Source: JAVBOP01 sp031550405 | Lineage (GTDB): Bacteria; Bacteroidota; Ignavibacteria; Kapaibacteriales; UBA2268 | DNA length: 26,933 nucleotides | Direction: 5' to 3' | NCBI GenBank assembly: GCA_031550405.1 | Contig: JAVBOP010000231.1 | Location: forward strand, 1-26,933 | Shown here: positions 16,203 through 24,184 of the stretch, one piece after another | How positions within the stretch are numbered: position 1 is the stretch's first letter | Layout: the number at the start of each line of letters is the position of its first letter | Notes under the pieces: generated by a model | What the model saw: only the letters and a program-made list of their open reading frames with translations | The model's database searches: none | What the model was told of the DNA's origin: nothing | Translations under genes and position numbers: made by a program

Positions 16203-17336
16203 ATGCCTGATAACAAGCAGAATAGTACAGATAGCCAAATAAAAAACAAGCAAAAAATATCACGCCGAAATTTCATATCTCTTCTCGGTATGCTGCCAAT
16301 TGTTGCTAAGCCTATGTTTGCTGCTACATTGGATAATGGACATGAGAGCAGTTCTGTTTTCAATATACACAATACCGATTTTGTTCCCAAGTACAATACA
16401 GGCGATCCCATTATCATACCACCAAAGCTGAAGAGTGGCGATACCGTGGCTTTTGCAGCTCCGGCAAGTCCAGTAAATACAGGAGGAATAGCTGAATATG
16501 TACGCTATTTTAAGGCAAAGGGCTGCAGGATATATATAGCTGATTCTATCAAAAAACAGTGCAATAACAATCGATATTTTGCCGCACCTGACGAGGAACG
16601 GGCGGCGGAGCTGAATGCTTTGTTTGCAAATAGCGATATAAAGGCGATTATTTGCGGACGTGGAGGCTATGGGGTCATGCGCACATTGAATATGCTTGAT
16701 TACAGCATGATTCGCTGCAATCCCAAAATAATAATGGGATATAGCGATATTACCGCGCTACTGCTTGCTATATACAGAAAAAGCGGGATTATTACCTACC
16801 ACGGTCCCGTTGCCTCAAGTAACCTTTCTGATGCACACAGGCAGAACATGGATAGCCTGCTGTTTAATGCCGATAATGCGCCTGTCAAGTACGGTATACC
16901 GAGTATGAAAGTAATAGCGGAAGGCACTGCGCAAGGCATACTGCAAGGTGGCAATTTGACGCTGATTTCATCGACGTTTGGCACTGATTACGAAATTGAT
17001 TTATCCAATTCCATACTGTTTGTAGAAGATGTTTCCATTTTGGCTCATGAGTTTGACAGAATGCTCACACAATTGATAATATCCAACAAGCTAAGCTCAT
17101 GTAAGGCGGTGGTATTCGGCATGATGAAAGGCTTGGAAAGGCGCGGCAACTTCTTTCCCAACCGCTCATACACAATTTTGGAGGTAATGGAGCAGCTTAT
17201 AAAGCCGCTGGGCATACCTTGCGTTTATAATATTCCATTCGGACACATACAATCCCAGATTATATTGCCAATAGGGATGCCGGCAGCACTAAATACCAAA
17301 GAAACAACCATAGAATTATATCCCAATTCGATATAA
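16203..17336 (+). CDS. LD-carboxypeptidase (peptidase family S66) with Tat signal
   Basis: A 377-residue protein with start chosen at ATG 16203; a TTG at 16161 is in frame but adds a non-signal extension. S-R21-R22-N-F-I is a Tat motif followed by LLGMLPIVAKPMFA, so the mature enzyme is exported. The S66 catalytic triad is visible: S181 in GYSD, E275 in LFVEDV, and H348 in PFGHIQ, with the family segment GRGGYGVMRTLNMLDY at about residues 152-167. S66 enzymes cut the LD bond of murein tetrapeptides; LdcA is cytoplasmic, so a Tat-exported form is notable. MccF-like immunity enzymes are an alternative. It is clearly richer in GC than the block that follows (28/60 on 16441-16500). Confidence 0.88.
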   Translation: MPDNKQNSTDSQIKNKQKISRRNFISLLGMLPIVAKPMFAATLDNGHESSSVFNIHNTDFVPKYNTGDPIIIPPKLKSGDTVAFAAPASPVNTGGIAEYVRYFKAKGCRIYIADSIKKQCNNNRYFAAPDEERAAELNALFANSDIKAIICGRGGYGVMRTLNMLDYSMIRCNPKIIMGYSDITALLLAIYRKSGIITYHGPVASSNLSDAHRQNMDSLLFNADNAPVKYGIPSMKVIAEGTAQGILQGGNLTLISSTFGTDYEIDLSNSILFVEDVSILAHEFDRMLTQLIISNKLSSCKAVVFGMMKGLERRGNFFPNRSYTILEVMEQLIKPLGIPCVYNIPFGHIQSQIILPIGMPAALNTKETTIELYPNSI

Positions 17337-17357
17337 ACAGAAAAATATACAGCTACT

Positions 17358-17882
17358 TCATTTCATATATGTATCATAAAAGAAGTTAAAAGATATGTTT
17401 TTTTTAGATGCAAGCTCATAATCATAATATTTAATTAGCTCTTGCATAAAATCAAGGCGTGAATGGAATTTGCGACCATATAGCTTGTTAAATATTTCTT
17501 TGGTAACTAATTCTGTTCTATCAAAAGATGATATACCCCATTCTAAAGTTTTCTCATTAGATAAACCTGATATAAACCAGCTCTCAATTTCAGTTATAAC
17601 AACAATAATTTTATTTAGCAGTACATTGCTAAAATTAGACTGTATTTTTCTTTTCTTATGCTGTATATTAATTTCATCATCCATATCTGCAATTACTAAA
17701 TAATCAGCTCCAAAAGCAACTATAGCATCTAAAAACCTGTTTACCTTATCTCTTTTCATTTGTGCATATTGTATTATTTCAACAGCATCATATTTGTTTA
17801 AGATAACAGGTACAACAAGCGACGAAAAGAATAAGGAATCATCATTTCCTTCTACAAAAATATATAGCTTTCGTGATAACAT
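17358..17882 (-). CDS. small Toprim-like protein, partner of the ATPase
   Basis: A 174-residue protein with Toprim-like motifs: a strand ending in acidic-glycine, YIFVEGNDD with E11, and a second strand with ADMDDE (D66, D68, D69). These would bind the metal ions used for nucleic-acid cleavage. A third block, VITEIESWFISGL (E98, E100, W102), recalls the E-x-W element of RloB/DUF4276/DUF4435-type proteins. The C-terminal half (EIFNKLYGRKFHSRLDFM...) is of unknown type. It starts 2 nt after the ATPase stop codon, so the two are translationally coupled. OLD-family and PARIS/AbiL-like systems pair an ABC-type ATPase with a Toprim nuclease, which is the inferred role here. Nuclease activity is not shown. 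Confidence 0.6.
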   Translation of the reverse strand: MLSRKLYIFVEGNDDSLFFSSLVVPVILNKYDAVEIIQYAQMKRDKVNRFLDAIVAFGADYLVIADMDDEINIQHKKRKIQSNFSNVLLNKIIVVITEIESWFISGLSNEKTLEWGISSFDRTELVTKEIFNKLYGRKFHSRLDFMQELIKYYDYELASKKNISFNFFYDTYMK

Positions 17883-17884
17883 AA

Positions 17885-19144
17885 TTAATTTAATAGATTT
17901 TGTATATAAAGCTCTTCGATTCCTATTTCATTTTTTAAAAATTCATGAATCTCAGCCTTATTTGATAATTTATTAATTATAGAAAACCCAAATTTATCAC
18001 GTGATAGATAATATATATGTTCTAATCCTGCATATTTTACTATTTCAGGATTATGCGTCGTTAAGAATATTTGTTTATTAGATGATGCTTCTTTCATCAT
18101 ATCAATAATTCTTGAAATTAAATATGGATGAACATGGCCTCCTACTTCTTCAAAAATAGCAAAGTATTTATTTTCAAAAAACAGCGCAATTATTATAGAT
18201 ATTAATAATATAGAACCGCTCGATAATATAGAGGCAGGAATAAATTCATCAGAAATATATTTTTCTTTAACTTTGATTTGTAAATGCTTATCTAAAAAAT
18301 TATCAACTTCAATATCTTCTACAAAAGGTAAAACATATTTAATATAGTTAAATAGTTGTCGCTTTGTATCTTCATTATTTAAAATTCTTTTTAAAACTAT
18401 TGCTATATTTTCTCCATTTTCTTCAAGCTCAGCTTTACCTATAATAGATGAAACAGAACGACTCTGTATAGAATCTAAATCATATATACATAAATTTCCT
18501 AAGGCTTTTCTTGCACTTTCAGGATGTGGAATGTAATATTGGTTTTCAATAAACAGTGTTTTAGTAACATTTTGCGATAATGAGTTAATATCAATAAAAA
18601 GTGCAGGTATTATATCATCTTTGGTAATATCATGAGTTGTATTATTAATAAAATTTATAATTATTTTGTCATAGTTTTGGTTTAATTCTAATATACCTGT
18701 ACCTATATTAGTATCTTTTTCATTATTTATTTCATAAAATTCAAATTCTTGAATTAAATTATCAGAAATTATACGAAAATCGCTTAAATTATCTAAATAT
18801 TCTATTGTAAAATTAGCAATAAATGATATTGGGCGTATACGTATTATACTTTCTTTAATCTTTTTGACACTGCGTATATGTGAAAAATTATTAATTTTAA
18901 ATAAAATAGAAGTGCATGTACTTTGATTAGCTAAATTAATATTACGAATATAATCAATACCACCATGTAATGATATTGCATTTTCTAATCCAATATTAAT
19001 TATATCTTTAATAAATTTAAAAATACTTATAAAATTTGATTTGCCTGCTGCATTAGGTCCTATAAGTACATTAAATTCGCTAAAATTTATATCTAATTTA
19101 TTAAAACTTTTAAAGTTTTCAACTTTTAGCCGTTTAATTTGCAT
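17885..19144 (-). CDS. RecF/OLD-type AAA (ABC-class) ATPase
   Basis: A 419-residue protein. Walker A is G29-P-N-A-A-G-K35-S-N in the RecF/SMC style after the typical start (IKRLKVENFKSFNKLDINF). The ABC signature-like ILSSGS is at 306-311, Walker B and catalytic acids are YFAIFE332-E333, and the H-loop is TTH364. After Walker B the usual E-P-E-x-x-L-H-P reads E-E-V-G-G-H-V-H-P. The domain layout (ATPase split by a helical insertion, no fused nuclease) matches the stand-alone ATPases of OLD/AbiL/PARIS-type and AAA_15/AAA_21 families. It is tightly followed by the Toprim gene (2 nt) and preceded by the coiled-coil gene (17 nt). Confidence 0.82.
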   Translation of the reverse strand: MQIKRLKVENFKSFNKLDINFSEFNVLIGPNAAGKSNFISIFKFIKDIINIGLENAISLHGGIDYIRNINLANQSTCTSILFKINNFSHIRSVKKIKESIIRIRPISFIANFTIEYLDNLSDFRIISDNLIQEFEFYEINNEKDTNIGTGILELNQNYDKIIINFINNTTHDITKDDIIPALFIDINSLSQNVTKTLFIENQYYIPHPESARKALGNLCIYDLDSIQSRSVSSIIGKAELEENGENIAIVLKRILNNEDTKRQLFNYIKYVLPFVEDIEVDNFLDKHLQIKVKEKYISDEFIPASILSSGSILLISIIIALFFENKYFAIFEEVGGHVHPYLISRIIDMMKEASSNKQIFLTTHNPEIVKYAGLEHIYYLSRDKFGFSIINKLSNKAEIHEFLKNEIGIEELYIQNLLN

Positions 19145-19161
19145 ATAATATTATTATCTAT

Positions 19162-19473
19162 TTATCTTTTATCATTAATACCAAAACTAAGCCATTGAAT
19201 TTGTGGAATTTCGATTTTTACAAGCTTTTTAGCTTCACTGTATTTTTTATTCATTTGCTTTAGCTTATTTCTTAAGTCTAAAGTTTTTGCTTTTAGCTCA
19301 GATTTAATGTGTTCCTGTTCATTATTTAAAATTTCTATTTCATTGGATAGTAGTTTTAATTCATTAATAAATTCTTCATCAATTCCACGGCGCTTTAATT
19401 GCTCGGAATATGAAGTTAAACCTGATACCATTAATTTGGTATTATTCATTTTTGCTGCAAAATCTGTTTTCAT
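19162..19473 (-). CDS. small coiled-coil protein, first gene of the ATPase-Toprim cassette
   Basis: A 103-residue protein with no recognised family. About residues 33-88 form a charged coiled coil (EFINELKLLSNEIEIL, EHIKSELKAKTLDLRNKLKQ) and the C-terminus ends with a distinctive aromatic tail, IPQIQWLSFGINDKR. It is 17 nt ahead of the ATPase gene on the same strand and directly downstream of a promoter-like site, so it is likely the leader gene of a three-gene unit. It might be a structural adaptor or sensor for the ATPase, or an unrelated small housekeeping gene; sequence alone does not decide. Confidence 0.6.
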   Translation of the reverse strand: MKTDFAAKMNNTKLMVSGLTSYSEQLKRRGIDEEFINELKLLSNEIEILNNEQEHIKSELKAKTLDLRNKLKQMNKKYSEAKKLVKIEIPQIQWLSFGINDKR

Positions 19474-19507
19474 AATATTTTATCTTAAGTTAATAATAAA
19501 CATATTG

Positions 19508-19538
19508 CAAAAATATAAATATTATACATAAAATCAAT
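19508..19538 (-). promoter_or_regulatory. Bacteroidota-type promoter of the coiled-coil/ATPase/Toprim cassette
   Basis: On the minus strand, ATTG (19538-19535), then 19 nt, then TATTTTTG (19515-19508). The -7 box is an exact TAnnTTTG match and the -33 box has one mismatch. A transcript would begin about 25-30 nt before the coiled-coil gene. The region is extremely AT-rich, which raises the chance of random matches. Confidence 0.5.
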
Positions 19539-19618
19539 ATAATATCTATATAATTTTCTTTTTCATCTCAATTTTTTAATTTTTATAATATATTTTTCGA
19601 ATCTATATATCAATTTTT

Positions 19619-20896
19619 TTAATATTCAGCTATTAAATCATATTCTTTAGCATCAATAATTTTTACATCAACAAAATCTCCAATTTTTAAATCTTTATTT
19701 GTTTTAATAATAACTTCATTATCAATTTCTGGAGCATCAAATTCAGTTCTTGCTATATATAAATTATTTTCACTTATATTATCAACTAATACTCTAAGAT
19801 TTTTATTTATAAATGATTCATTATATTTCAATGATATTTGTTGCTGCAACTTCATTAAAGCATCAAAGCGCTCTTCTTTTACACTGTCAGATATTTTATG
19901 TGGTAAATTATATCCGGCAGTACCTTCTTCTGAAGAATATTTAAACACTCCAACTCTTTCTAATTTATATTCATTCAAAAAATCATATAATAATTGAAAA
20001 TCTTTATCTGTTTCTCCGGGGAATCCAACTATAAAAGTTGAACGAATTGCAATTTTAGAATTTATATTACGTATATTTTCAATAATATTTTTAATTTTAT
20101 TGCTTGAAGTATACCTATTCATATTTTTTAAAACATTATCAGAAATATGCTGTAGTGGAATATCAATATAATGGCATATATTTTTATTATTATTAATTAA
20201 TTCTACTATATCTTCATTAAATGTATTGGGATGAGCATACATGATTCTAATCCATTCAATATTATTAATTTGCGATAAATGATTTAGTAATTGTGTAAAG
20301 TTAGTATTATATAAATCCATTCCATAATTAGTTGTTTCCTGAGCAATTAAGATTAATTCTTTTACTTCATTATTAGCTAAAAATATACTTTCATTTATTA
20401 ATTGTTTTTCTGGAATTGATTTATAACGGCCTTTAATGTTTGGAATAGAGCAAAAAGCACATTTTCGATTACATCCATCTGATATTTTTAAATAAGCATA
20501 ATGGCTTTCAGTTAATAATTGCTTTCTAAGATGATTAAATTCTAATTTTAAATAATTTAACAAGTCATTTTCAGATAGTATAGTGAAGAAGTTGTCAATA
20601 TTTTTAAATTTTTTTCTAATAATATTTTTTTGTCTGGCAACAAGGCAGCCAAAAATAATAATTTCTATATTAGTTTTTTTATTTTTTAAATGTTCTAATG
20701 CAATTATGTAATTATAGCTTTCATCAATGGAATCTTTAATAAACCCACATGTATTTAATATAATTATATCTGCATTCTCAGGAAATTCAGTAAAATAGTA
20801 ATTAAGATTTGATTTTTTGATGGATGCCATTAAATATTCACTGTCAACTATGTTTTTAGGACACCCAAGCGTTAATATACAAATTGATTTTTTCAT
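19619..20896 (-). CDS. rimO: ribosomal protein S12 methylthiotransferase RimO
   Basis: A 425-residue complete protein. The N-terminal UPF0004 domain carries cluster cysteines in LGCPKN, NTCGF and FGCL. The radical SAM motif C-N-R-K-C-A-F-C follows KISDG at about residue 140, and the C-terminal TRAM domain has ARTEFDAPEIDNEV. The segments LIAQETTNYGMDLY and IDIPLQHISDNVL separate RimO from the tRNA enzyme MiaB. RimO adds a methylthio group to an aspartate of ribosomal protein S12 using two [4Fe-4S] clusters. It lies 18 nt downstream of the YgjP-like gene, an apparent operon. The composition is extremely AT-rich, with Asn, Ile and Lys heavily represented, unlike most of the window. Confidence 0.95.
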   Translation of the reverse strand: MKKSICILTLGCPKNIVDSEYLMASIKKSNLNYYFTEFPENADIIILNTCGFIKDSIDESYNYIIALEHLKNKKTNIEIIIFGCLVARQKNIIRKKFKNIDNFFTILSENDLLNYLKLEFNHLRKQLLTESHYAYLKISDGCNRKCAFCSIPNIKGRYKSIPEKQLINESIFLANNEVKELILIAQETTNYGMDLYNTNFTQLLNHLSQINNIEWIRIMYAHPNTFNEDIVELINNNKNICHYIDIPLQHISDNVLKNMNRYTSSNKIKNIIENIRNINSKIAIRSTFIVGFPGETDKDFQLLYDFLNEYKLERVGVFKYSSEEGTAGYNLPHKISDSVKEERFDALMKLQQQISLKYNESFINKNLRVLVDNISENNLYIARTEFDAPEIDNEVIIKTNKDLKIGDFVDVKIIDAKEYDLIAEY

Positions 20897-20914
20897 ATTA
20901 TTTATTCATAAATT

Positions 20915-21595
20915 TTATAGTATAAAGTATTTGGAATTTTTTTGAAGCCATTTTTCATGTTCCTTATAATTTGGTATTTTTTGGCTAACTAAATTCCAAA
21001 ATTTTTCTGAATGATTTAATTCTATTAAATGAAATATTTCATGCGTAATAACATAATCAATAACTTCCGGTTTTGCCATAATTAATCGATATGAAAAATT
21101 TAAATTTCCTTTTGATGAGCAAGATCCCCATCTGGTTTTTACATTTTTTATTGCAATATTATTATATTGGATACCAATATTTTGTGCAATTTCAAATGTA
21201 CGTGGAATAATTATCTCTTTTGCCTTTTGTCTATAGAATTTTTCAAAATATTCTTTAGCCTTATCTTGTATTTTTTCTGATATTATAAATTTTTCTCCAT
21301 CGAATTTAAAATTAACAGTAATATATTTTTTTATTGTCAATGGAAACAAATTTCCCAATAGCATAAAATTTTCATTCTCTTTATATTTTCTTTCCTGTTG
21401 GTTCTTTTTATTAATTATTAGCTTAGCGATGGAATTATTCAGCCAATTCTTATGTTTTTTTAGAAACAATTCTATCTCGCTATTTGTCAAATTCATGGGA
21501 ACTTGCAGCACAATTTCGCCATTGTCTTCTATTTCCAGCTTAAAGCTTCTTCGTGGAGCTGGAATTATTTGGATGATTTTCCTTTCCATTCGCAA
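20915..21595 (-). CDS. YgjP-like metallopeptidase (M48-type, DUF45)
   Basis: A 226-residue protein. The zinc site H-E-I-F-H in the block around YVITHEIFHLIELNHSEKFW is near residues 184-203, and upstream WGSCSSKGNLNFSYRLIMA is the conserved YgjP/DUF45 segment. The N-terminal part (SFKLEIEDNGEIVLQVPMNL and the KKHKNWLNNSIAKL helix) is also typical. YgjP family members are putative cytoplasmic zinc peptidases, often near restriction-modification or other genes; the substrate is unknown. It is the first gene of the rimO pair. The 5' ~180 nt are much less AT-rich than the rest of the gene, so a composition break lies inside it. Confidence 0.88.
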   Translation of the reverse strand: MRMERKIIQIIPAPRRSFKLEIEDNGEIVLQVPMNLTNSEIELFLKKHKNWLNNSIAKLIINKKNQQERKYKENENFMLLGNLFPLTIKKYITVNFKFDGEKFIISEKIQDKAKEYFEKFYRQKAKEIIIPRTFEIAQNIGIQYNNIAIKNVKTRWGSCSSKGNLNFSYRLIMAKPEVIDYVITHEIFHLIELNHSEKFWNLVSQKIPNYKEHEKWLQKNSKYFIL

Positions 21596-21668
21596 TATTT
21601 GCTCATTATTTGCAATTATTTTGCTATATTATACCTGCAATTTATGAAATATTAAAGAGATTATAGCC

Positions 21669-22082
21669 ATGAATGCTGTTCCAGATCACAAAACTGCTGG
21701 AGAAATTCCTGAAAAACATGACGAGATACTGATGGAAAATATAAAAAATTCGTCTAATCACTATTCTGATGAAGGGTTTTGGACTAAAGTTTTTAATAGT
21801 TTCCATAAGAAGCGCATTTCGATATTGGAAACGGTTTTGGCTTTGTATTATTCATATAAGGATGATGAAACTCCTAAGTGGGCGAAAAGAGTAATAGTTG
21901 GAGCATTAGGGTATTGGATATTTCCATTGGATGTACTGCCCGATTTTTTGCCGGGAATCGGGTATTCTGACGATATTGCAACGATATTTGCTGCTATTTC
22001 CGTTATCGCACTGCATATCAAATCATCACACAAAACAAGAGCAAAAGAAAAAATAAAATCATTTACCCAAAAGAAGAAATGA
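21669..22082 (+). CDS. YkvA/DUF1232 membrane protein
   Basis: A 137-residue protein. The DUF1232 core is unmistakable: residues ~75-112 with GYWIFPLDVLPDFLPGIGYSDD, a hydrophobic hairpin that inserts in the inner membrane, followed by a short helix and a basic tail (KTRAKEKIKSFTQKKK). The polar N-terminal ~45 residues are variable. The family role is unknown. It is divergent from the YgjP-like gene (73 nt between starts) and convergent with the O-antigen ligase gene. Confidence 0.85.
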   Translation: MNAVPDHKTAGEIPEKHDEILMENIKNSSNHYSDEGFWTKVFNSFHKKRISILETVLALYYSYKDDETPKWAKRVIVGALGYWIFPLDVLPDFLPGIGYSDDIATIFAAISVIALHIKSSHKTRAKEKIKSFTQKKK

Positions 22083-22157
22083 AGAGAGAGGGTTTTGCAA
22101 GGTATGGAAGCTAATAATCTTACTTCTTCTCCCAATCCAAAAGTATTTCATGATACT

Positions 22158-23540
22158 TTATTGGCTACCAGCGGTAGATTGGCTGGATTGCAGAACAGAG
22201 GCATTGCGATGTATGGAAAAAATCATACCGAGCATTGTCCATATTGGGAATGCTATGAGACTATTGGCAATGAATAAATAATTGACGCTGTATATTACTG
22301 CCATGTATATGGCTATTCCGTTCAATCGGCGGTCTTCGGGGCTATCACACAAGTGTGACAGCTTTTTTAGTCTGTACGAGGTGAAAAGCGTTGTTGATAA
22401 CATTCCTATCAATGCGATAAAGCCGATAATTCCTGTTTCTGCCAATGTTTGCAAGGACAGCTGGTCAATGAAGGGATACCTTGCCTCAGGCTGGTATTGA
22501 TAGGTACCGAGACCTACTCCAACAATGGGTGAGCGCTGCCATATTCTGATGGCATCTTGTCCGGAATTGAATCTATCAGTAAGTGATTCGCCTGATACTT
22601 GTTTTGATTTGTTCAATCCGCCTTTTTTGATGCCCGATAGCCGATTTTCAAATAAGCCGACAGGGCTGACCTGAGTGTAATCTTCTACTATAGAATCTGA
22701 TATTACGATAAGAGCTAAGCCTATAGCTATAATGCCAAGCAGCTTCCAGATATATTCCTTGTTTTCTATTAAAAAAATTGTGATTATAACACATGCTAAA
22801 CATGCCAGTCCTGTTAAAGAATATGCTATTAGCAAATTAATTAATGACAGTACAAATGCTATGATTAAAAATAATTTAGAATTGAAGAAGGGCTGCTTTT
22901 TTTGAATAAAAGGGACTATAAGCAGCGTAATAACGATTATATTGAAGAATGCTAATCCAGATGGCTCTGTAAAAAAGGAACTGCTTCTGTAAAAATCTTG
23001 AAATTGTATTGAAATTTGCTGGAATGCATCCTCTTCCTGCATAGCGCCTCGCATTGTAAGCGCAGAATTGTTGAACTGTATCCACGCCAGCGGCAAATCC
23101 AAAGCACGTGCAACAAGCTGGTATATGCCATATACATTAGCAATAACAGACACCACTAACCATGCCTGTAAAACTTTTGTCCATACAGTATTTTTAATTT
23201 TGTACGAAAAACATAAAAAGGTAAATATGATAACGGAATAAAAATGTGCGGAGCTTTTTAAATACTGAATAATTATTGGACCGTGCGCATAAGCTAAAGG
23301 ATATAGACCTGATAAAATTCCTGCTATTGCGAATAGAAAGAAAAATTTTATTGAATATGAGAGCTGTATTTCGAGTTTTGTTCTGGAAAATATCAGGCGC
23401 AAAAGTACGAGAGCATACAACACGAAGCTGGCTATCACGGTTGGTGTAACTCCGAAACCTGCAATTTCAAATATTTGATACATTTCAAAAAAAACAGAGA
23501 ATACAACGAAACCAAATAAAAAGCTCAGTAAAACGGTCAT
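22158..23540 (-). CDS. O-antigen ligase / polymerase family protein (Wzy_C)
   Basis: A 460-residue polytopic membrane protein with about 11-12 membrane segments. The large loop typical of the family, around residues 300-365, contains FNSGQDAIRIWQRSPIVGVG and ends with QLSLQTLAETGIIGFIALIG, the Wzy_C signature that includes the conserved Gly-x-Gly and Glu residues. Members either ligate O-antigen to lipid A-core (WaaL) or polymerise surface polysaccharide (Wzy); sequence alone does not separate them. No glycosyltransferase is adjacent, so it is a solitary surface-polysaccharide gene. It starts 202 nt from fliW on the other strand; that intergenic stretch shows no clear promoter. Confidence 0.85.
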   Translation of the reverse strand: MTVLLSFLFGFVVFSVFFEMYQIFEIAGFGVTPTVIASFVLYALVLLRLIFSRTKLEIQLSYSIKFFFLFAIAGILSGLYPLAYAHGPIIIQYLKSSAHFYSVIIFTFLCFSYKIKNTVWTKVLQAWLVVSVIANVYGIYQLVARALDLPLAWIQFNNSALTMRGAMQEEDAFQQISIQFQDFYRSSSFFTEPSGLAFFNIIVITLLIVPFIQKKQPFFNSKLFLIIAFVLSLINLLIAYSLTGLACLACVIITIFLIENKEYIWKLLGIIAIGLALIVISDSIVEDYTQVSPVGLFENRLSGIKKGGLNKSKQVSGESLTDRFNSGQDAIRIWQRSPIVGVGLGTYQYQPEARYPFIDQLSLQTLAETGIIGFIALIGMLSTTLFTSYRLKKLSHLCDSPEDRRLNGIAIYMAVIYSVNYLFIANSLIAFPIWTMLGMIFSIHRNASVLQSSQSTAGSQ

Positions 23541-23742
23541 TTATTGCGATAATAACTTGTAAAAGTCTATAATTTACATATAATTGAACAAAGAAACAAA
23601 ACTAAAATTTCAAATTTCGTATTATTTATTATCTTAACGAGGTTACAGCAGCGAAATAAATAAATAAACTTCTTATTTAATGATAAATACTGTATAAAAT
23701 TCCATTTTTTTTCATTAAATTAGAATAAAATACGATACGATT

Positions 23743-24174
23743 ATGGCAACAGAAAGAATTATAAGTGATATAACAATAATGTCCTCACACTTCGGCGAAC
23801 TTGAAATAAACCCCGATACAATCTTCTATTTTGAAAATGGAATGCTTGGGTTTGATGATTTAAATAATTTTGTATTAATTACAGAAGAAGAAACTGCACC
23901 CTTTAAATGGCTGCTATCAATAGAAAATCCTGACATATCGTTTCCGGTTATTAGTCCCTGGCATATATTATCCGACTATAACCCTGGAAACAGTATTGAT
24001 TTGGAAACGCATGTGCTGTTTTCTGTTATAACATTTGATGATGGTAAAGGCAATATCACAGCAAATTTGAAAGCACCAATAGTTCTGAATATTACAGATC
24101 AAACAGGCGAACAGGTGATTCTTCCTTCTGAAAAATATAATTTAAGCCATATTATAAAACAAAACACGAAATGA
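23743..24174 (+). CDS. fliW: flagellar assembly factor FliW
   Basis: A 143-residue FliW of usual length. Family segments: FGELEINPDTIFYFENGMLGFDDLNNFVL near the start, FKWLLSIENPDISFPVISPW in the middle, and a C-terminal beta region (NITANLKAPIVLNITDQTGEQVIL). FliW binds CsrA outside its RNA site and is displaced by flagellin, so flagellin synthesis matches export. It sits 10 nt before csrA, the classical pair. It opens a plus-strand group of four genes. The leader (23541-23742) has no consensus promoter; a TTG start is not needed because the ATG at 23743 gives the normal N-terminus. Confidence 0.95.
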   Translation: MATERIISDITIMSSHFGELEINPDTIFYFENGMLGFDDLNNFVLITEEETAPFKWLLSIENPDISFPVISPWHILSDYNPGNSIDLETHVLFSVITFDDGKGNITANLKAPIVLNITDQTGEQVILPSEKYNLSHIIKQNTK

Positions 24175-24184
24175 TGGAAACTCT

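Larger units (their letters stand above)
17340..21420. other. strongly AT-rich block
   Basis: Hand counts of single 60-base lines give 13/60 G+C at 18301, 7/60 at 19501, 8/60 at 20041, 12/60 at 21241 and 12/60 at 21361. Outside it the counts are 28/60 at 16441, 23/60 at 21481 and 21/60 at 21541. The right edge falls inside the YgjP-like gene near its codon 60, and the left edge between two convergent genes. All genes inside are on the minus strand. Confidence 0.6.

Noticed and set aside
22140..22159. AAAGTAT/ATACTTT hairpin at the end of the O-antigen ligase gene
   Set aside because: A 7-bp A-T-rich stem without a proper T-run on either strand; it overlaps the stop codon. Not strong enough to call a terminator.
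22095..22277. 60-residue plus-strand frame after the YkvA gene
   Set aside because: Antisense to the 3' end of the O-antigen ligase gene, starts with TTG, and shows no recognisable motif.
23597..23604. CAAAACTA, a minus-strand -7 box upstream of the O-antigen ligase gene
   Set aside because: No CAAA (-33 box complement) at 19-21 nt spacing, so not called as a promoter.
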